Positions 1 through 7,938 of a DNA stretch of 37,024 bases are shown here, piece after piece. The position numbers and the translations under genes are program-made. Within the stretch, counting starts at the first letter, position 1, and each line of letters opens with the position of its first letter. Source of the stretch: Clostridia bacterium (GTDB taxonomy: Bacteria > Bacillota > Clostridia > Oscillospirales > CAG-272); the NCBI GenBank assembly GCA_017547755.1, contig JAFYOX010000059.1, positions 1 through 37,024 of the forward strand, in the 5' to 3' direction. Below the pieces are notes generated by a model. The model was not told the origin of the DNA and did not search any database. It saw only the letters and a program-made list of their open reading frames with translations.

Positions 1-1835
1 GAGCAGAGTGCGGTCCAGTCCTGAGAGTGCTGAGCACCGTACTTGGAACCAACGGATACGCGGAGAACAACGGGCATCTTCAGGATACCAGCGGACATGG
101 ACTGCCACTTGGAGAGCTGGTTGAAGATTTCGTCGCCTGCGCAGCCGATGAAGTCTGCGTACATAAGTTCAACGATCGCACGGCCGCCGGCTACTGCGTA
201 ACCAACTGCAGAACCAACGATCGCGGATTCGGAAATCGGAGCGTTGAAGAATCTGTGGTAGGGAAGAGCTTCGGTAAGACCGCGGTATACTGCGAATGCG
301 CCGCCCCAGTCACGGTTGTCTTCACCGTATGCGATGGTGGTCGGGTCTTCGTAGAACTTGTCGAGGATCGCTTCGAAGAGACCGTCACGGAGACCGAACA
401 GCTTCATCTTCGGGATAGCTTCGCCCTTTTCGTCGTAAGCGTAACGAGCCTTGGTAGCGAGCTGCTTAACTCTCGGGTTTTCTTCCTTGGGCATCAGAAC
501 TTCCGGTTCACGATCGGGATCCATGGACTTCACGCTGTTGTTGGAGTACATGATGGAGGAGATCATGTCGGGGTTCTTTTCGAGGTCCATTCTGGGAGAC
601 AGTTCGTCGTCGATCGCCAGCTTGATGACCTTGGTGGTACGGTTGATGATTTCTTCATCGATTGCTGCGAATTCTTCTTCGGTAGCAACGCCGCCTGCGA
701 TCATCTTTGCACGGTATGCAGCGATCGGGCAAGCTTCCTTCCATGCTTCGATTTCTTCGGGAGTACGGTAGGTGGAAGAGTCGGACGGGGAGTGACCGGA
801 TACACGGTAGGTAGCAACTTCAAGAAGTGCGGGACCCTGACCGTTTACGAGGAGATCCTTCTTACGGGTGGTAGCGTCGATCACTGCGAGCGGGTCGTAG
901 CCGTTGACCTTTTCAGCGTGCATCTGGGTGGGGTTGAAGCCTGCTGCCAGACGAACGGGGTTGCCGTAACCCATGGTTTCGCCCATGGTCTGACCGCCCA
1001 TGCCGTAGAAGTTGTTGAATACGTTGAAGAGGATCGGCATACCTTCGTCGGAATACTTGCCGTCCATGCCCCAAAGCTTGGTGATCTGGTCCATGGAGGA
1101 GAAGTTGAGGGATTCGAGAACCGGACCGCGGCCCATTGCGCCGTCACCGGAGTTCGCGATAACGATACCCTTCTTGTGGTTGGATCTCTTGTAGAGAGCT
1201 GCACCGAGAGCGATCGGAGCTGCGCCGCCTACGATTGCGTTGTTCGGGAGAATACCGAACGGGATGAAGAATGCGTGCATGGAGCCGCCGAGACCCTTGT
1301 TGAAGCCGGTGGTACGAGCGAAGATTTCAGCGAGAGCACCGTAAAGGAGGAAGTCCTTTGCGAGGTCCTTGATATTGCCGGTGCTGTTGTGCTTTTCAAC
1401 GACGTTCAGGATGGTACCGTCAAGGAATTCCTTCATGATGTCGTAAACTTCAGCATCTTCGAGCTTGTTGATGGAGGAGAGACCCTTTGCAAGGATTTCA
1501 CCGTGGGAACGGTGGGAACCGAAGGTGAAGTCGTTGATGTCGAGGCAGTAAGCCTGACCAACTGCGGATGCTTCCTGACCGATGGAAAGGTGAGCCGGGC
1601 CGGGGTTGTTGTACTTTACGCCGTTGTATTCGGACTTGACCTTGATTTCGTTGAGCATCGTTTCGAATTCACGAATGGTTCTCATGTCGTGATAGATGCG
1701 CATGAAATCAGCCTTGGAATAGATCTTCTTTTCTTCTTCGAGGGTCTTGTTGTAACGACAGAGCGGAATGCTGTCGAAATCGATATAACCGGGTTCAAAA
1801 ACCTTACCGGGATCGATATACTGACTCTTAGGCAT
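1..1835 (-). CDS. 2-oxoacid dehydrogenase E1, fused alpha and beta subunits (3' end beyond window)
   Basis: Thiamine-diphosphate-dependent decarboxylating component of a 2-oxoacid dehydrogenase complex. About 611 codons are present; the C-terminus lies left of the window. The N-terminal half is E1-alpha: a region around GSHRSHGE, and a GDG...NN thiamine-diphosphate motif ending in NNFYGMGGQT. The second half is E1-beta: YGEDNRDWGGAF, PISESAIVG and a GAQHSQ segment, so alpha and beta are one polypeptide. The GDG-to-NN spacing is about 41 residues, against the usual 24 to 27, which implies an insertion. The start is ATG at 1835 with an AAGGAG ribosome site just upstream. It is last in the operon DeoR-E2-E3-E1. 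Substrate (pyruvate, branched-chain oxoacid or acetoin) cannot be decided from what is visible. Confidence 0.9.
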   Translation of the reverse strand, partial: MPKSQYIDPGKVFEPGYIDFDSIPLCRYNKTLEEEKKIYSKADFMRIYHDMRTIREFETMLNEIKVKSEYNGVKYNNPGPAHLSIGQEASAVGQAYCLDINDFTFGSHRSHGEILAKGLSSINKLEDAEVYDIMKEFLDGTILNVVEKHNSTGNIKDLAKDFLLYGALAEIFARTTGFNKGLGGSMHAFFIPFGILPNNAIVGGAAPIALGAALYKRSNHKKGIVIANSGDGAMGRGPVLESLNFSSMDQITKLWGMDGKYSDEGMPILFNVFNNFYGMGGQTMGETMGYGNPVRLAAGFNPTQMHAEKVNGYDPLAVIDATTRKKDLLVNGQGPALLEVATYRVSGHSPSDSSTYRTPEEIEAWKEACPIAAYRAKMIAGGVATEEEFAAIDEEIINRTTKVIKLAIDDELSPRMDLEKNPDMISSIMYSNNSVKSMDPDREPEVLMPKEENPRVKQLATKARYAYDEKGEAIPKMKLFGLRDGLFEAILDKFYEDPTTIAYGEDNRDWGGAFAVYRGLTEALPYHRFFNAPISESAIVGSAVGYAVAGGRAIVELMYADFIGCAGDEIFNQLSKWQSMSAGILKMPVVLRVSVGSKYGAQHSQDWTALC

Positions 1836-1874
1836 AGTAATATGTCTCCTTATGTAGAATTATTGTGGTTTATA

Positions 1875-1909
1875 CCGGGGGAAACTTTTCTTTAAAAAGT
1901 TTTCCCCGG
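1875..1909. repeat. Intergenic palindrome between E3 and E1 genes, copy 1 of a recurring hairpin
   Basis: A 15-bp stem (one G-U pair) with a 5-nt loop and the core GGGGGAAACTTTT / AAAAGTTTTCCCC. Read on the minus strand, the direction of the operon, no U-run follows it, so it is probably a processing or stability hairpin rather than a full terminator. The plus-strand side is T-rich. It closely resembles the hairpin at 7613-7646. Confidence 0.7.
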
Positions 1910-1925
1910 GAAATTTATTTTTTAC

Positions 1926-3317
1926 TCAATGAACGGTGAACATTGCTTCGCGGATAACTTCGCATACGGTCGGATGCGGGAATACGATCTTCTGAACGTC
2001 TTCCACTCTCTGGCATCTTGCAACCATTGCAGCCGCGCCGTAGATGATTTCGGACGCATAGGAACCGATCATGTGTACGCCGAGGATTTCATGGTGCTGC
2101 TTACCGTAAACGATCTTTACGAAGCCGTCGCCGCCTTCGTTTTCTGCGAGGTAACGACCGCTGTAGCGGAGGCTGAGCGTGGTTTCTTCCGCGTCGATGC
2201 CTGCCTTCTTTGCGGATTCGAGGGTTTCACCGACGGAAGCAACTTCCGGATTGGTGTAGATAACGGACGGGATGGAACGGTAGTCCACACGGTCCTTCTT
2301 GCCGAGCATGTTGTTGACAGCCGCTTCGCCTTCACGGTAACCGGTATGCGCGAGCATTACCTTGCCGTTGACGTCGCCTGCCGCCCATACGCCGGGAACG
2401 GAGGTTGCGCAGGTTTCGTCGGTCACGATCGCACCGCGGTTCATCTGAACGCCGAGTTCTTCGAGACCGATGCCCTGGGTTCTTGCACGGCGGCCGGTGG
2501 ATACGAGAACGAGGTCGCATTCGACCTTGTCGGTCTTGCCGTCCTTTTCGTATTCAACAACGCCCATGGAACCGGGCTTGCCGTCCACTGCGGAAACCTT
2601 CGCGCCGAGGATGAACTTGACACCCTTCTTCGCGTAGTTCTTTTCGAGGTTGGAGGAGATTTCCTTTTCGGTGGGACCTGCGATCTTATCGAGCATTTCG
2701 ATTACGGTGACTTCGCATCCGACGGAGTTGAAGTAGGACGCCATTTCGAGACCGATAACGCCGCCGCCGATGACAACAAACTTCTTCGGCAGGGTACGGA
2801 GATCGAGGATTTCACGGTTGGTTACAACGAAACCGTCCGCGTATGCTTCGCGCAGACCCGGGATCGGAGGAACGATCGCTTCGGAACCGGTGCAGATGAG
2901 AAGCTTTGCCGCTTCGTAGGTCACGCCGGCACATTCGATCGCAAAACCACCGGCAACCTTGCCGAGGATCTTCGCAGTACCGTTCGCAACGGTAACACCG
3001 GCACCCTTCATCTTCGCGCCGACGCCGGAAACGAGGGTCTTTACGACCTTGTCCTTGCGGTCAACGACCTTTACGTGGTCGATCTTTGCGCCTTCCACGG
3101 TCACGCCGTACTTGTCGCCGTGATTCGCGTAGTCGTAGATCTTTGCGGAGTAGAGCAGGGTCTTGGTCGGGATGCAGCCTTCGTTGAGGCAGACACCGCC
3201 GAGCGCACGTTCTTCACAGACGAGCGTCTTCAGACCGCCGTGAGCCGCGTGTTCCGCCGCATTGTAGCCTGCGGGGCCGCCGCCCAGAATAATCAGATCA
3301 AACTTAGTTTCAGCCAT
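1926..3317 (-). CDS. lpd: Dihydrolipoamide dehydrogenase (E3)
   Basis: FAD-dependent E3 component that reoxidises the dihydrolipoyl arm of E2 and passes electrons to NAD+. Its 463 residues match the family length. Visible motifs: N-terminal FAD-binding GGGPAGYNAA; the redox-active disulfide in GGVCLNEGCIPTK (Cys43 and Cys48); a second Rossmann motif VIGGGVIGLE for NAD; the FAD-binding segment around WAAGDVNG; and the C-terminal HPTVCE with the catalytic His448/Glu453 pair of the disulfide oxidoreductase family. Start ATG at 3317 with GAGAGGAG upstream. The E2 stop lies only 15 nt before it, so the two are clearly co-transcribed. A hairpin separates it from E1. Confidence 0.97.
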   Translation of the reverse strand: MAETKFDLIILGGGPAGYNAAEHAAHGGLKTLVCEERALGGVCLNEGCIPTKTLLYSAKIYDYANHGDKYGVTVEGAKIDHVKVVDRKDKVVKTLVSGVGAKMKGAGVTVANGTAKILGKVAGGFAIECAGVTYEAAKLLICTGSEAIVPPIPGLREAYADGFVVTNREILDLRTLPKKFVVIGGGVIGLEMASYFNSVGCEVTVIEMLDKIAGPTEKEISSNLEKNYAKKGVKFILGAKVSAVDGKPGSMGVVEYEKDGKTDKVECDLVLVSTGRRARTQGIGLEELGVQMNRGAIVTDETCATSVPGVWAAGDVNGKVMLAHTGYREGEAAVNNMLGKKDRVDYRSIPSVIYTNPEVASVGETLESAKKAGIDAEETTLSLRYSGRYLAENEGGDGFVKIVYGKQHHEILGVHMIGSYASEIIYGAAAMVARCQRVEDVQKIVFPHPTVCEVIREAMFTVH

Positions 3318-3332
3318 TGTTATGCTCCTCTC

Positions 3333-4652
3333 TTACTTTGCAAGAAGAAGATCAAAGTTTTCGAGAGCGGTGCAGAGTTCCTTGAGGAACTTCGCTGCGG
3401 GTGCGCCGTCAACTGCTCTGTGGTCGAAGGTGAGGGAGAGACCCATTGCCGGGTAAACCTTGCCTTCGTCGTTCAGGCGGTTGGTGGTGCAGCATACGCC
3501 GAGGATCGCGGTCTGCGGAGGATTGATAACGGGAGTGAAGCTTTCAATACCCATCGAGCCGAGGTTGGAGATGGTGAAGCTGCCGCCGGACATTTCGTCG
3601 GGAGAGAGCTTGCCTTCACGAGCCTTGCCTGCGAGAGACTTTGCCTGCGCGGAGAGTTCAGCGAGGGTCAGAGTATCGGAGCCGAAGATTACGGGAACGA
3701 GGAGTCCGCGGTCGGTGTCAACCGCCATGCCGATGTTCGCGTGCTTGTACTTGCGGAAGGTATTGTCGATGAGATTTGCGTTGATTTCGGGATAGTTCGG
3801 GAGAACGCGTGCAGCCGCGTAGAGGATCATGTCGTTGATGGTGATCTTGGACAGACCGAGAGCTTCGCCGTTCGCCTTGAGCTTCGCGCGGTATGCAAGA
3901 AGATTGGTCGCGTCGAAGGAAGAGTTGAGGGTGAGCTGAGCCATTTCGGAGAGGGAAGCGTGCATGGACTTTGCGATGACCTTACGGATGTTGGACATCG
4001 GTTCTTCGGTGTATGCACGGAGGTCGTCTGCCGCAGGTGCAGCAGCAACAGCCGCCGGAGCTTCCTTGATTTCTTCAACAACGGGAGCAGCTTCTTCGAC
4101 AACGATCGGCTTGCCTGCGAGGAAGTCTTCCACGAGAGCGGTGGTTGCAACGAAGCCTGCGTCGAGAGCCTTGTTGATGTCACGTTCGATGATTCTGCCG
4201 TGAGGGCCGGTCGGAACGACCTTGGTCATGTCAACGCCGGTCTTGAGAGCGAGGTTCTTTGCTCTGGGAGAGATGAACACTCTTGCGCCGTCGCTTTCGG
4301 AAACGGTAGCAGCAGCTTCCGCAGCCTTGGTTTCAACGACTTCTTCCGCCTTTGATTCTGCAGCGGGAGCTTCTTCCTTTGCCGCACCGGGGATCAGAGC
4401 GGAGATATCTTCGCCTTCTTCACCGATGATGCAGACGGGATCGAGACAGGGAACCACGTCGCCTTCTGCGGCGAGGAGTTCAAGAATGGTGCCGGCGAAC
4501 TGGGAGGGTTCGTCGAAGGCACTCTTGTCGGTTTCGTAGGAGAACAGGATGTCGCCTACTTCCACACGGTCGCCTTTTTTCTTCTGCCAGGTCGTGATGA
4601 TGCACGACTCAACACTTTGTCCCTGACGGGGCATTATGACGATGTTAGCCAT
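3333..4652 (-). CDS. 2-oxoacid dehydrogenase E2 (lipoyl acyltransferase)
   Basis: Core acyltransferase of the 2-oxoacid dehydrogenase complex, moving the acyl group from the lipoyl arm to CoA. Domain order in 439 residues: one lipoyl domain (about 1-80) with the lipoylated lysine in ETDKSA (Lys43); an Ala/Glu-rich flexible linker (about 85-125); an E3/E1-binding domain near 128-165 (SPRAKNLA, GPHGRI); a second Ala/Pro linker; and a catalytic domain (about 215-439) ending with the acyltransferase signature DHRAVDG (His411, Asp415). The first strand of the lipoyl domain has PRQGQSVE instead of the more usual PxxGxxxx with Leu/Met. Start ATG at 4652, preceded by GGAAAGGAA. It follows the DeoR-family gene by 43 nt and precedes lpd. 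Acyl specificity is not readable from the sequence. Confidence 0.95.
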   Translation of the reverse strand: MANIVIMPRQGQSVESCIITTWQKKKGDRVEVGDILFSYETDKSAFDEPSQFAGTILELLAAEGDVVPCLDPVCIIGEEGEDISALIPGAAKEEAPAAESKAEEVVETKAAEAAATVSESDGARVFISPRAKNLALKTGVDMTKVVPTGPHGRIIERDINKALDAGFVATTALVEDFLAGKPIVVEEAAPVVEEIKEAPAAVAAAPAADDLRAYTEEPMSNIRKVIAKSMHASLSEMAQLTLNSSFDATNLLAYRAKLKANGEALGLSKITINDMILYAAARVLPNYPEINANLIDNTFRKYKHANIGMAVDTDRGLLVPVIFGSDTLTLAELSAQAKSLAGKAREGKLSPDEMSGGSFTISNLGSMGIESFTPVINPPQTAILGVCCTTNRLNDEGKVYPAMGLSLTFDHRAVDGAPAAKFLKELCTALENFDLLLAK

Positions 4653-4695
4653 ATGGGTTATCGTTCCTTTCCTTATATATAAGAATGGTTTTGGC

Positions 4696-5481
4696 TTACT
4701 TGTTTTCTTCTTCCACGTTGATCACGCGCACGCCGTTTTCTGCGGCAAGAGCGGCAAGTTCCTCGGGAAGCGCGGAACTTGTGATGAGCACATCGATGTT
4801 TTCGAAGGTGCAGAACGTGTACGGAAGGGACTTGTCGATCTTCGACGAGTCCATGAGGATGATCACCAGCCGTGCCTTCTCGACGACGATCCTTTTCAGC
4901 TCGCATTCGCTGTAATTGCCGACGGTAAAACCGCTGCGCGCCGAAAGCCCGGACGGAGAGAGCAGGGCAATGTCAATGTTGATATCCGACAGAAACCGCG
5001 TTGCCTGCAGACCGGTGATGGTCTGGTTGTCGCGGTCCAGCCGTCCGCCGACCACATTCACGATCGGCAGCCCGATTTTGCACAGTTCAAGAGCGGATAC
5101 CGGGTCGGTCGTGGTGAAGGTAAAGCGGTCGTTCGGAACATAAGGGACGATTCTCTGCAGAGTCGAGCCGGAGTCAATGAAGATCGACCGGCCGGTTTCC
5201 AGAAATTCCGCCGCACGCGCCGTAATGGAATCCTTCCAGTGGATGTTTTCCTTCATGCGCGCCGTGATGGAATCGTCGGTCTGCGTGGTGATGAATTTCA
5301 TGCTTCTGGCACCGCCGCGTACCTTGATGGCCTCATGCTCGCGCTCGAAATATTCGATATCGCGGCGCAGGGTCATACCCGAGACATCCGGAAACATTTC
5401 TTCCAGTTCCTTCAGGGAAATGAAAGGTTTGGACAGCAGCAGGGAACGGATCTGTTCGCGTCGTTCGTTGTACAATCGCAT
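4696..5481 (-). CDS. DeoR/GlpR-family transcriptional regulator
   Basis: A 261-residue repressor-type regulator. The N-terminal winged helix-turn-helix (about 5-60) carries the DeoR pattern: REQIRSLLL, then SLKELEEMF, then MTLRRDIEYFE, followed by the glycine-rich VRGGA turn. The C-terminal sugar-phosphate-isomerase-like sensor domain (about 75-250) contains IFIDSGST and a conserved SPSGLS stretch. Members usually sense phosphorylated sugars. It is the promoter-proximal gene of an operon with E2, E3 and E1, so self-regulation and control of the dehydrogenase are likely. A 9-bp inverted repeat sits between the -35 and -10 of the operon promoter. A DeoR regulator in front of a lipoyl dehydrogenase is not the usual arrangement; acetoin operons typically use AcoR. 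Confidence 0.92.
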   Translation of the reverse strand: MRLYNERREQIRSLLLSKPFISLKELEEMFPDVSGMTLRRDIEYFEREHEAIKVRGGARSMKFITTQTDDSITARMKENIHWKDSITARAAEFLETGRSIFIDSGSTLQRIVPYVPNDRFTFTTTDPVSALELCKIGLPIVNVVGGRLDRDNQTITGLQATRFLSDINIDIALLSPSGLSARSGFTVGNYSECELKRIVVEKARLVIILMDSSKIDKSLPYTFCTFENIDVLITSSALPEELAALAAENGVRVINVEEENK

Positions 5482-5549
5482 TCGCTCCTTTCACTGATTT
5501 TTGAATTTTCATCCCGTTAAAAAATCGGGAAATCACATGATTATGATAT

Positions 5550-5579
5550 ATTTTAACACATCCTGTGTGAAATTGTCAA
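5550..5579 (-). promoter_or_regulatory. Promoter of the DeoR-E2-E3-E1 operon
   Basis: On the minus strand TTGACA (5579-5574), an 18-bp spacer and TAAAAT (5555-5550). It lies about 70 bp upstream of the DeoR start and downstream of the murC terminator. Confidence 0.75.
5552..5572. promoter_or_regulatory. Candidate DeoR operator
   Basis: Inverted repeat TTTAACACA - TCC - TGTGTGAAA: 9-bp arms with one mismatch and a 3-bp spacer. It fills the space between -35 and -10, where a bound repressor would block RNA polymerase. Assignment to the adjacent DeoR protein is inference from position. Confidence 0.55.
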
Positions 5580-5623
5580 CCGTTGTGCGTGATAAAAAAT
5601 CAGAAATATGACAGTACTTTGAT

Positions 5624-5656
5624 GCAAAAAAACAGACCGACGAAAAATCGCCGGTC
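5624..5656 (-). terminator. Intrinsic terminator after murC
   Basis: Read on the minus strand: 9-bp stem GACCGGCGA / TCGTCGGTC (one G-U), loop of 4, followed by TGTTTTTTTG. It starts just past the murC stop. Confidence 0.9.
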
Positions 5657-5666
5657 CGAATGTTTT

Positions 5667-7097
5667 CTATTTGTGTTTTTCTCCAATCATCTCCGCCACC
5701 TTGATGACATCCCCCGCACCCATGACGAGGATCATGTCTCCCTCACCGGAGATTTCGTCCGCGTACGCCGCCGTTTCCTCGAACGTATGGATCACGGAGC
5801 ATTTCTTTCCCGCCGCCGCGATCTTTTCCGCGAGCATATCGGACGATACGCCGTAAATGTTCGTTTCTCTCGCCGGGTAGATGTCGCAGAGGACGATCTC
5901 ATCCGCACCGCATCCGGCGAACGCTTCCACGAATTCGTCGAACAGTTCTGCCGTACGGGAGAAGGTGTGCGGCTGGAACACGAGATTCAGCTTACCGCGG
6001 CAGATCTTCCGCGCACCGCATACCGATGCCGCGATTTCTGTCGGATGATGCGCGTAATCCGTGAACAGCGCCGCGCCCGCACCGGTCACGCAGATCTTTT
6101 CCATCCGGCGGCAGATGCCTTCGTATTTTTCAAGTCCTTCCGCCGCTTTTTCCGGAGAAATTCCGCTGACACACGCCGCCGCACAGGCCGCGAGAGCGTC
6201 CGCGATGAGGTGTTCGCCGGGGACCTGCAGGGTCACGCGCGCAACTTTTTTGCCGTACGCCATCAGGTCGAACGCCGGATAACCGTCCCGTTCGCCTTCG
6301 TTCGCCGAATAAAAATCCGCTTCGGGGCAGTTTCTGCCGAACGTGACGAGGTGGCCGGCATATCCTTCCGCCGCTTTCATGCAGTTTGTGTCGCAGCGGT
6401 TCACAATTGCGTACCCATTTTCACCTGTGAGAGCAAGGAATTTCCGGAAGGAATCGATGATCTGTTCGAGAGAATGGAAATAATCGAGATGGTCGAGTTC
6501 GATGTTCAGCACTATGGCCGCGGACGGATAGAAGTCAAGGAAGGAGTCCATGTACTCGCACGCCTCGAACGCGAAGTAATCGTGTCCGCCGATGATGTCC
6601 ACGGAACCGGATTCCTTCATTGCCGCACCGTTGAAAACGGTCGGATCCGCGCCGGCATTCGTTAAGATTCTGGAAACCATGCCGGTGGTGGTGCTTTTTC
6701 CGTGCGTACCGGAGACGCCGATCCGGTTTCTGAAGCCGGTCATGATGTAGCCGAGAAAATCCGCACGGGAAATGCGCGGAATGCCGTGTTCTCCGGCGTA
6801 GACATATTCCGGATTGGTTTCGGGCATTGCGACGGTATAGACGAGCGCGTCGCAGTCCTTCATGTGTTCGCCGTCCGTTTCGTAGTAGACGGTCACGCCC
6901 ATCTGTTCGAGCTTGCGGGTGAGATCGCTCGCACTGCGGTCATAGCCGGAGACGCGGTGACCGCGCAGATGGCTGATATGCGCCAGCGCGTTCATGCTGA
7001 CTCCGCCGATCCCGGCGAAAAAGATGTGCTTCTGTCCGTCGCCGGAGAGAAGTTCGTTTATGTAATCGGCACCGAAATGTGTGTTGGGTAAAGCCAT
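5667..7097 (-). CDS. murC: UDP-N-acetylmuramate--L-alanine ligase
   Basis: Cytoplasmic ATP-dependent ligase adding L-Ala to UDP-MurNAc, the first peptide step of peptidoglycan synthesis. The N-terminal Rossmann domain shows FFAGIGGVSMNALAH and the central domain the Mur-ligase ATP loop GVSGTHGKSTTTG. Further family motifs are NIELDHLDYF and TDYAHHPTEI near the start of the C-terminal domain. I chose ATG at 7097 (476 residues) because AAAGGA lies 7 to 8 nt upstream and the protein then begins at the usual place; the in-frame ATG at 7145 has no ribosome site. It stands alone: a terminator follows and spoVG diverges from it. Confidence 0.96.
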   Translation of the reverse strand: MALPNTHFGADYINELLSGDGQKHIFFAGIGGVSMNALAHISHLRGHRVSGYDRSASDLTRKLEQMGVTVYYETDGEHMKDCDALVYTVAMPETNPEYVYAGEHGIPRISRADFLGYIMTGFRNRIGVSGTHGKSTTTGMVSRILTNAGADPTVFNGAAMKESGSVDIIGGHDYFAFEACEYMDSFLDFYPSAAIVLNIELDHLDYFHSLEQIIDSFRKFLALTGENGYAIVNRCDTNCMKAAEGYAGHLVTFGRNCPEADFYSANEGERDGYPAFDLMAYGKKVARVTLQVPGEHLIADALAACAAACVSGISPEKAAEGLEKYEGICRRMEKICVTGAGAALFTDYAHHPTEIAASVCGARKICRGKLNLVFQPHTFSRTAELFDEFVEAFAGCGADEIVLCDIYPARETNIYGVSSDMLAEKIAAAGKKCSVIHTFEETAAYADEISGEGDMILVMGAGDVIKVAEMIGEKHK

Positions 7098-7148
7098 AAT
7101 TCCATCCTTTGCATCGTGTGTGATAACTGTGTGGCTGATATTCACTTT

Positions 7149-7178
7149 ATTATAACATATTTTTCAAAAAAAGATACA
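7149..7178 (-). promoter_or_regulatory. Probable murC promoter
   Basis: A perfect minus-strand TATAAT (7154-7149) sits about 52 bp before the murC start, in AT-rich DNA. The -35 is poor (TGTATC at 18 bp), so only the -10 is well supported. Confidence 0.4.
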
Positions 7179-7206
7179 TTCCTTTTAAAAAATATTTATG
7201 AAACCC

Positions 7207-7237
7207 TTGAATTATTTTCACAATGTACGTGTATAAT
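7207..7237 (+). promoter_or_regulatory. Probable spoVG promoter
   Basis: TTGAAT (7207-7212) and TATAAT (7232-7237) with a long 19-bp spacer. A second TATAAT lies at 7238-7243. In Bacillus subtilis spoVG is a SigH gene, but I see no clear SigH pattern here. Confidence 0.45.
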
Positions 7238-7276
7238 TATAATCAGCCAAGACCAAATGAAAAGGGGACAGAAAGA

Positions 7277-7597
7277 ATGGTTATCACTGATATCAAAGTA
7301 AGAAAGTTATTTGAAGAAGGCCCGATGAAGGCCATCGTATCCGTCACCTTCGACGACCAGCTCGCACTCCATGACATCAAAGTAATCAGCGTACGTGACA
7401 AGAACTTCATCGTTATGCCCAGCCGCAAGAACCCCGACGGTACCTACCGTGACATCGTCCATCCGATCAATGCCGACTTCCGCAGCCATCTGGAAGAGGA
7501 AGTGATCCGCGCCTACGAGGAAGAACTCGCGCGTGCCGCCGCCGACCGTGAGACCGAACTTCTCGCGGAATCCGAAGCGGAACCGGCGAATGTCTGA
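7277..7597 (+). CDS. spoVG: SpoVG family regulator
   Basis: Small site-specific nucleic-acid-binding protein of the SpoVG family, linked to septum formation, sporulation and capsule or virulence control in Bacillota. The 106 residues begin with the typical ITDIKVRKLFEEG and continue with SVTFDDQLALHDIKVI and the strongly conserved core MPSRKNPDGTYRDIVHPIN. The C-terminal tail after residue 80 is acidic and variable, as is usual. Start at 7277 because AAAGGGG lies about 9 nt upstream; the reading frame extends further 5' but without a ribosome site and into the promoter. Single-gene unit ending at a strong terminator. Confidence 0.95.
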   Translation: MVITDIKVRKLFEEGPMKAIVSVTFDDQLALHDIKVISVRDKNFIVMPSRKNPDGTYRDIVHPINADFRSHLEEEVIRAYEEELARAAADRETELLAESEAEPANV

Positions 7598-7612
7598 GAA
7601 AATACCCGTTTT

Positions 7613-7658
7613 CCGGGAGAAACTTTTCATAAAAAGTTTCTCCCGGTGTTTTCTTTTG
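7613..7658 (+). terminator. Intrinsic terminator after spoVG (hairpin copy 2)
   Basis: Perfect 15-bp stem CCGGGAGAAACTTTT (7613-7627) with AAAAGTTTCTCCCGG (7632-7646), loop CATA, then TGTTTTCTTTT. Its core is shared with the palindrome at 1875-1909. Confidence 0.93.
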
Positions 7659-7788
7659 CGGACACAGAGCGTGCCGCTGTCCGCGGAGTTTTGTCCATGA
7701 CGGGATCTCCGGTCGTACACGGACAGTGTACGATTTTCTTTTTTATAAACAGCGCGGAATTTTAAGAAAGTTTTTTCTGTCCGTGTAC
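7658..7788. other. Folded intergenic region before carB, function unknown
   Basis: Non-coding. Successive hairpins can be drawn: GCGGACA (7658-7664) with TGTCCGC (7678-7684); GGAG (7685-7688) with CTCC (7707-7710); and the terminator at 7713-7745. The pentamer GGACA or its complement TGTCC occurs five times. GTACACGGACAG (7715-7726) is perfectly complementary to CTGTCCGTGTAC (7777-7788), and CTGTCCG (7677-7683) can pair with CGGACAG (7720-7726). It could be a small RNA, a spoVG 3' tail or a regulatory site; I do not recognise it. Confidence 0.5.
7713..7745 (+). terminator. Intrinsic terminator within the spoVG-carB interval
   Basis: Perfect 8-bp stem TCGTACAC / GTGTACGA with loop GGACA, followed by TTTTCTTTTTT. 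It is a second complete terminator about 70 bp after that of spoVG, with no gene between them, which suggests a separate short transcript or back-up termination. Confidence 0.8.
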
Positions 7789-7876
7789 AAAAATCACCGA
7801 AACGGAAACAGAATGTTTATGCAATTCTATAAAAAATATTTTTTCGTGAAAATGTGTGGGAATTCGCCCGGAAGTG

Positions 7877-7899
7877 TGGTATAATTATGCACATATAAT
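7877..7899 (+). promoter_or_regulatory. Promoter region of carB-dapF
   Basis: Extended -10 TGGTATAAT (7877-7885) with a poor -35, and a second TATAAT at 7894-7899. They lie about 40 to 60 bp before the start codon. Confidence 0.55.
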
Positions 7900-7938
7900 T
7901 TATAAATACTCAGAACATCTGCAGAGGAGAACAGACAC

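Noticed and set aside
27-4355. Long plus-strand frames opposite E1, E3 and E2 (622 and 808 codons)
   Set aside because: The minus-strand dehydrogenase genes show complete catalytic motifs; these are reverse shadows.
7098-7145. Longer murC start at 7145
   Set aside because: No ribosome site there, it adds residues not typical of MurC, and it runs into the promoter; ATG 7097 has AAAGGA.
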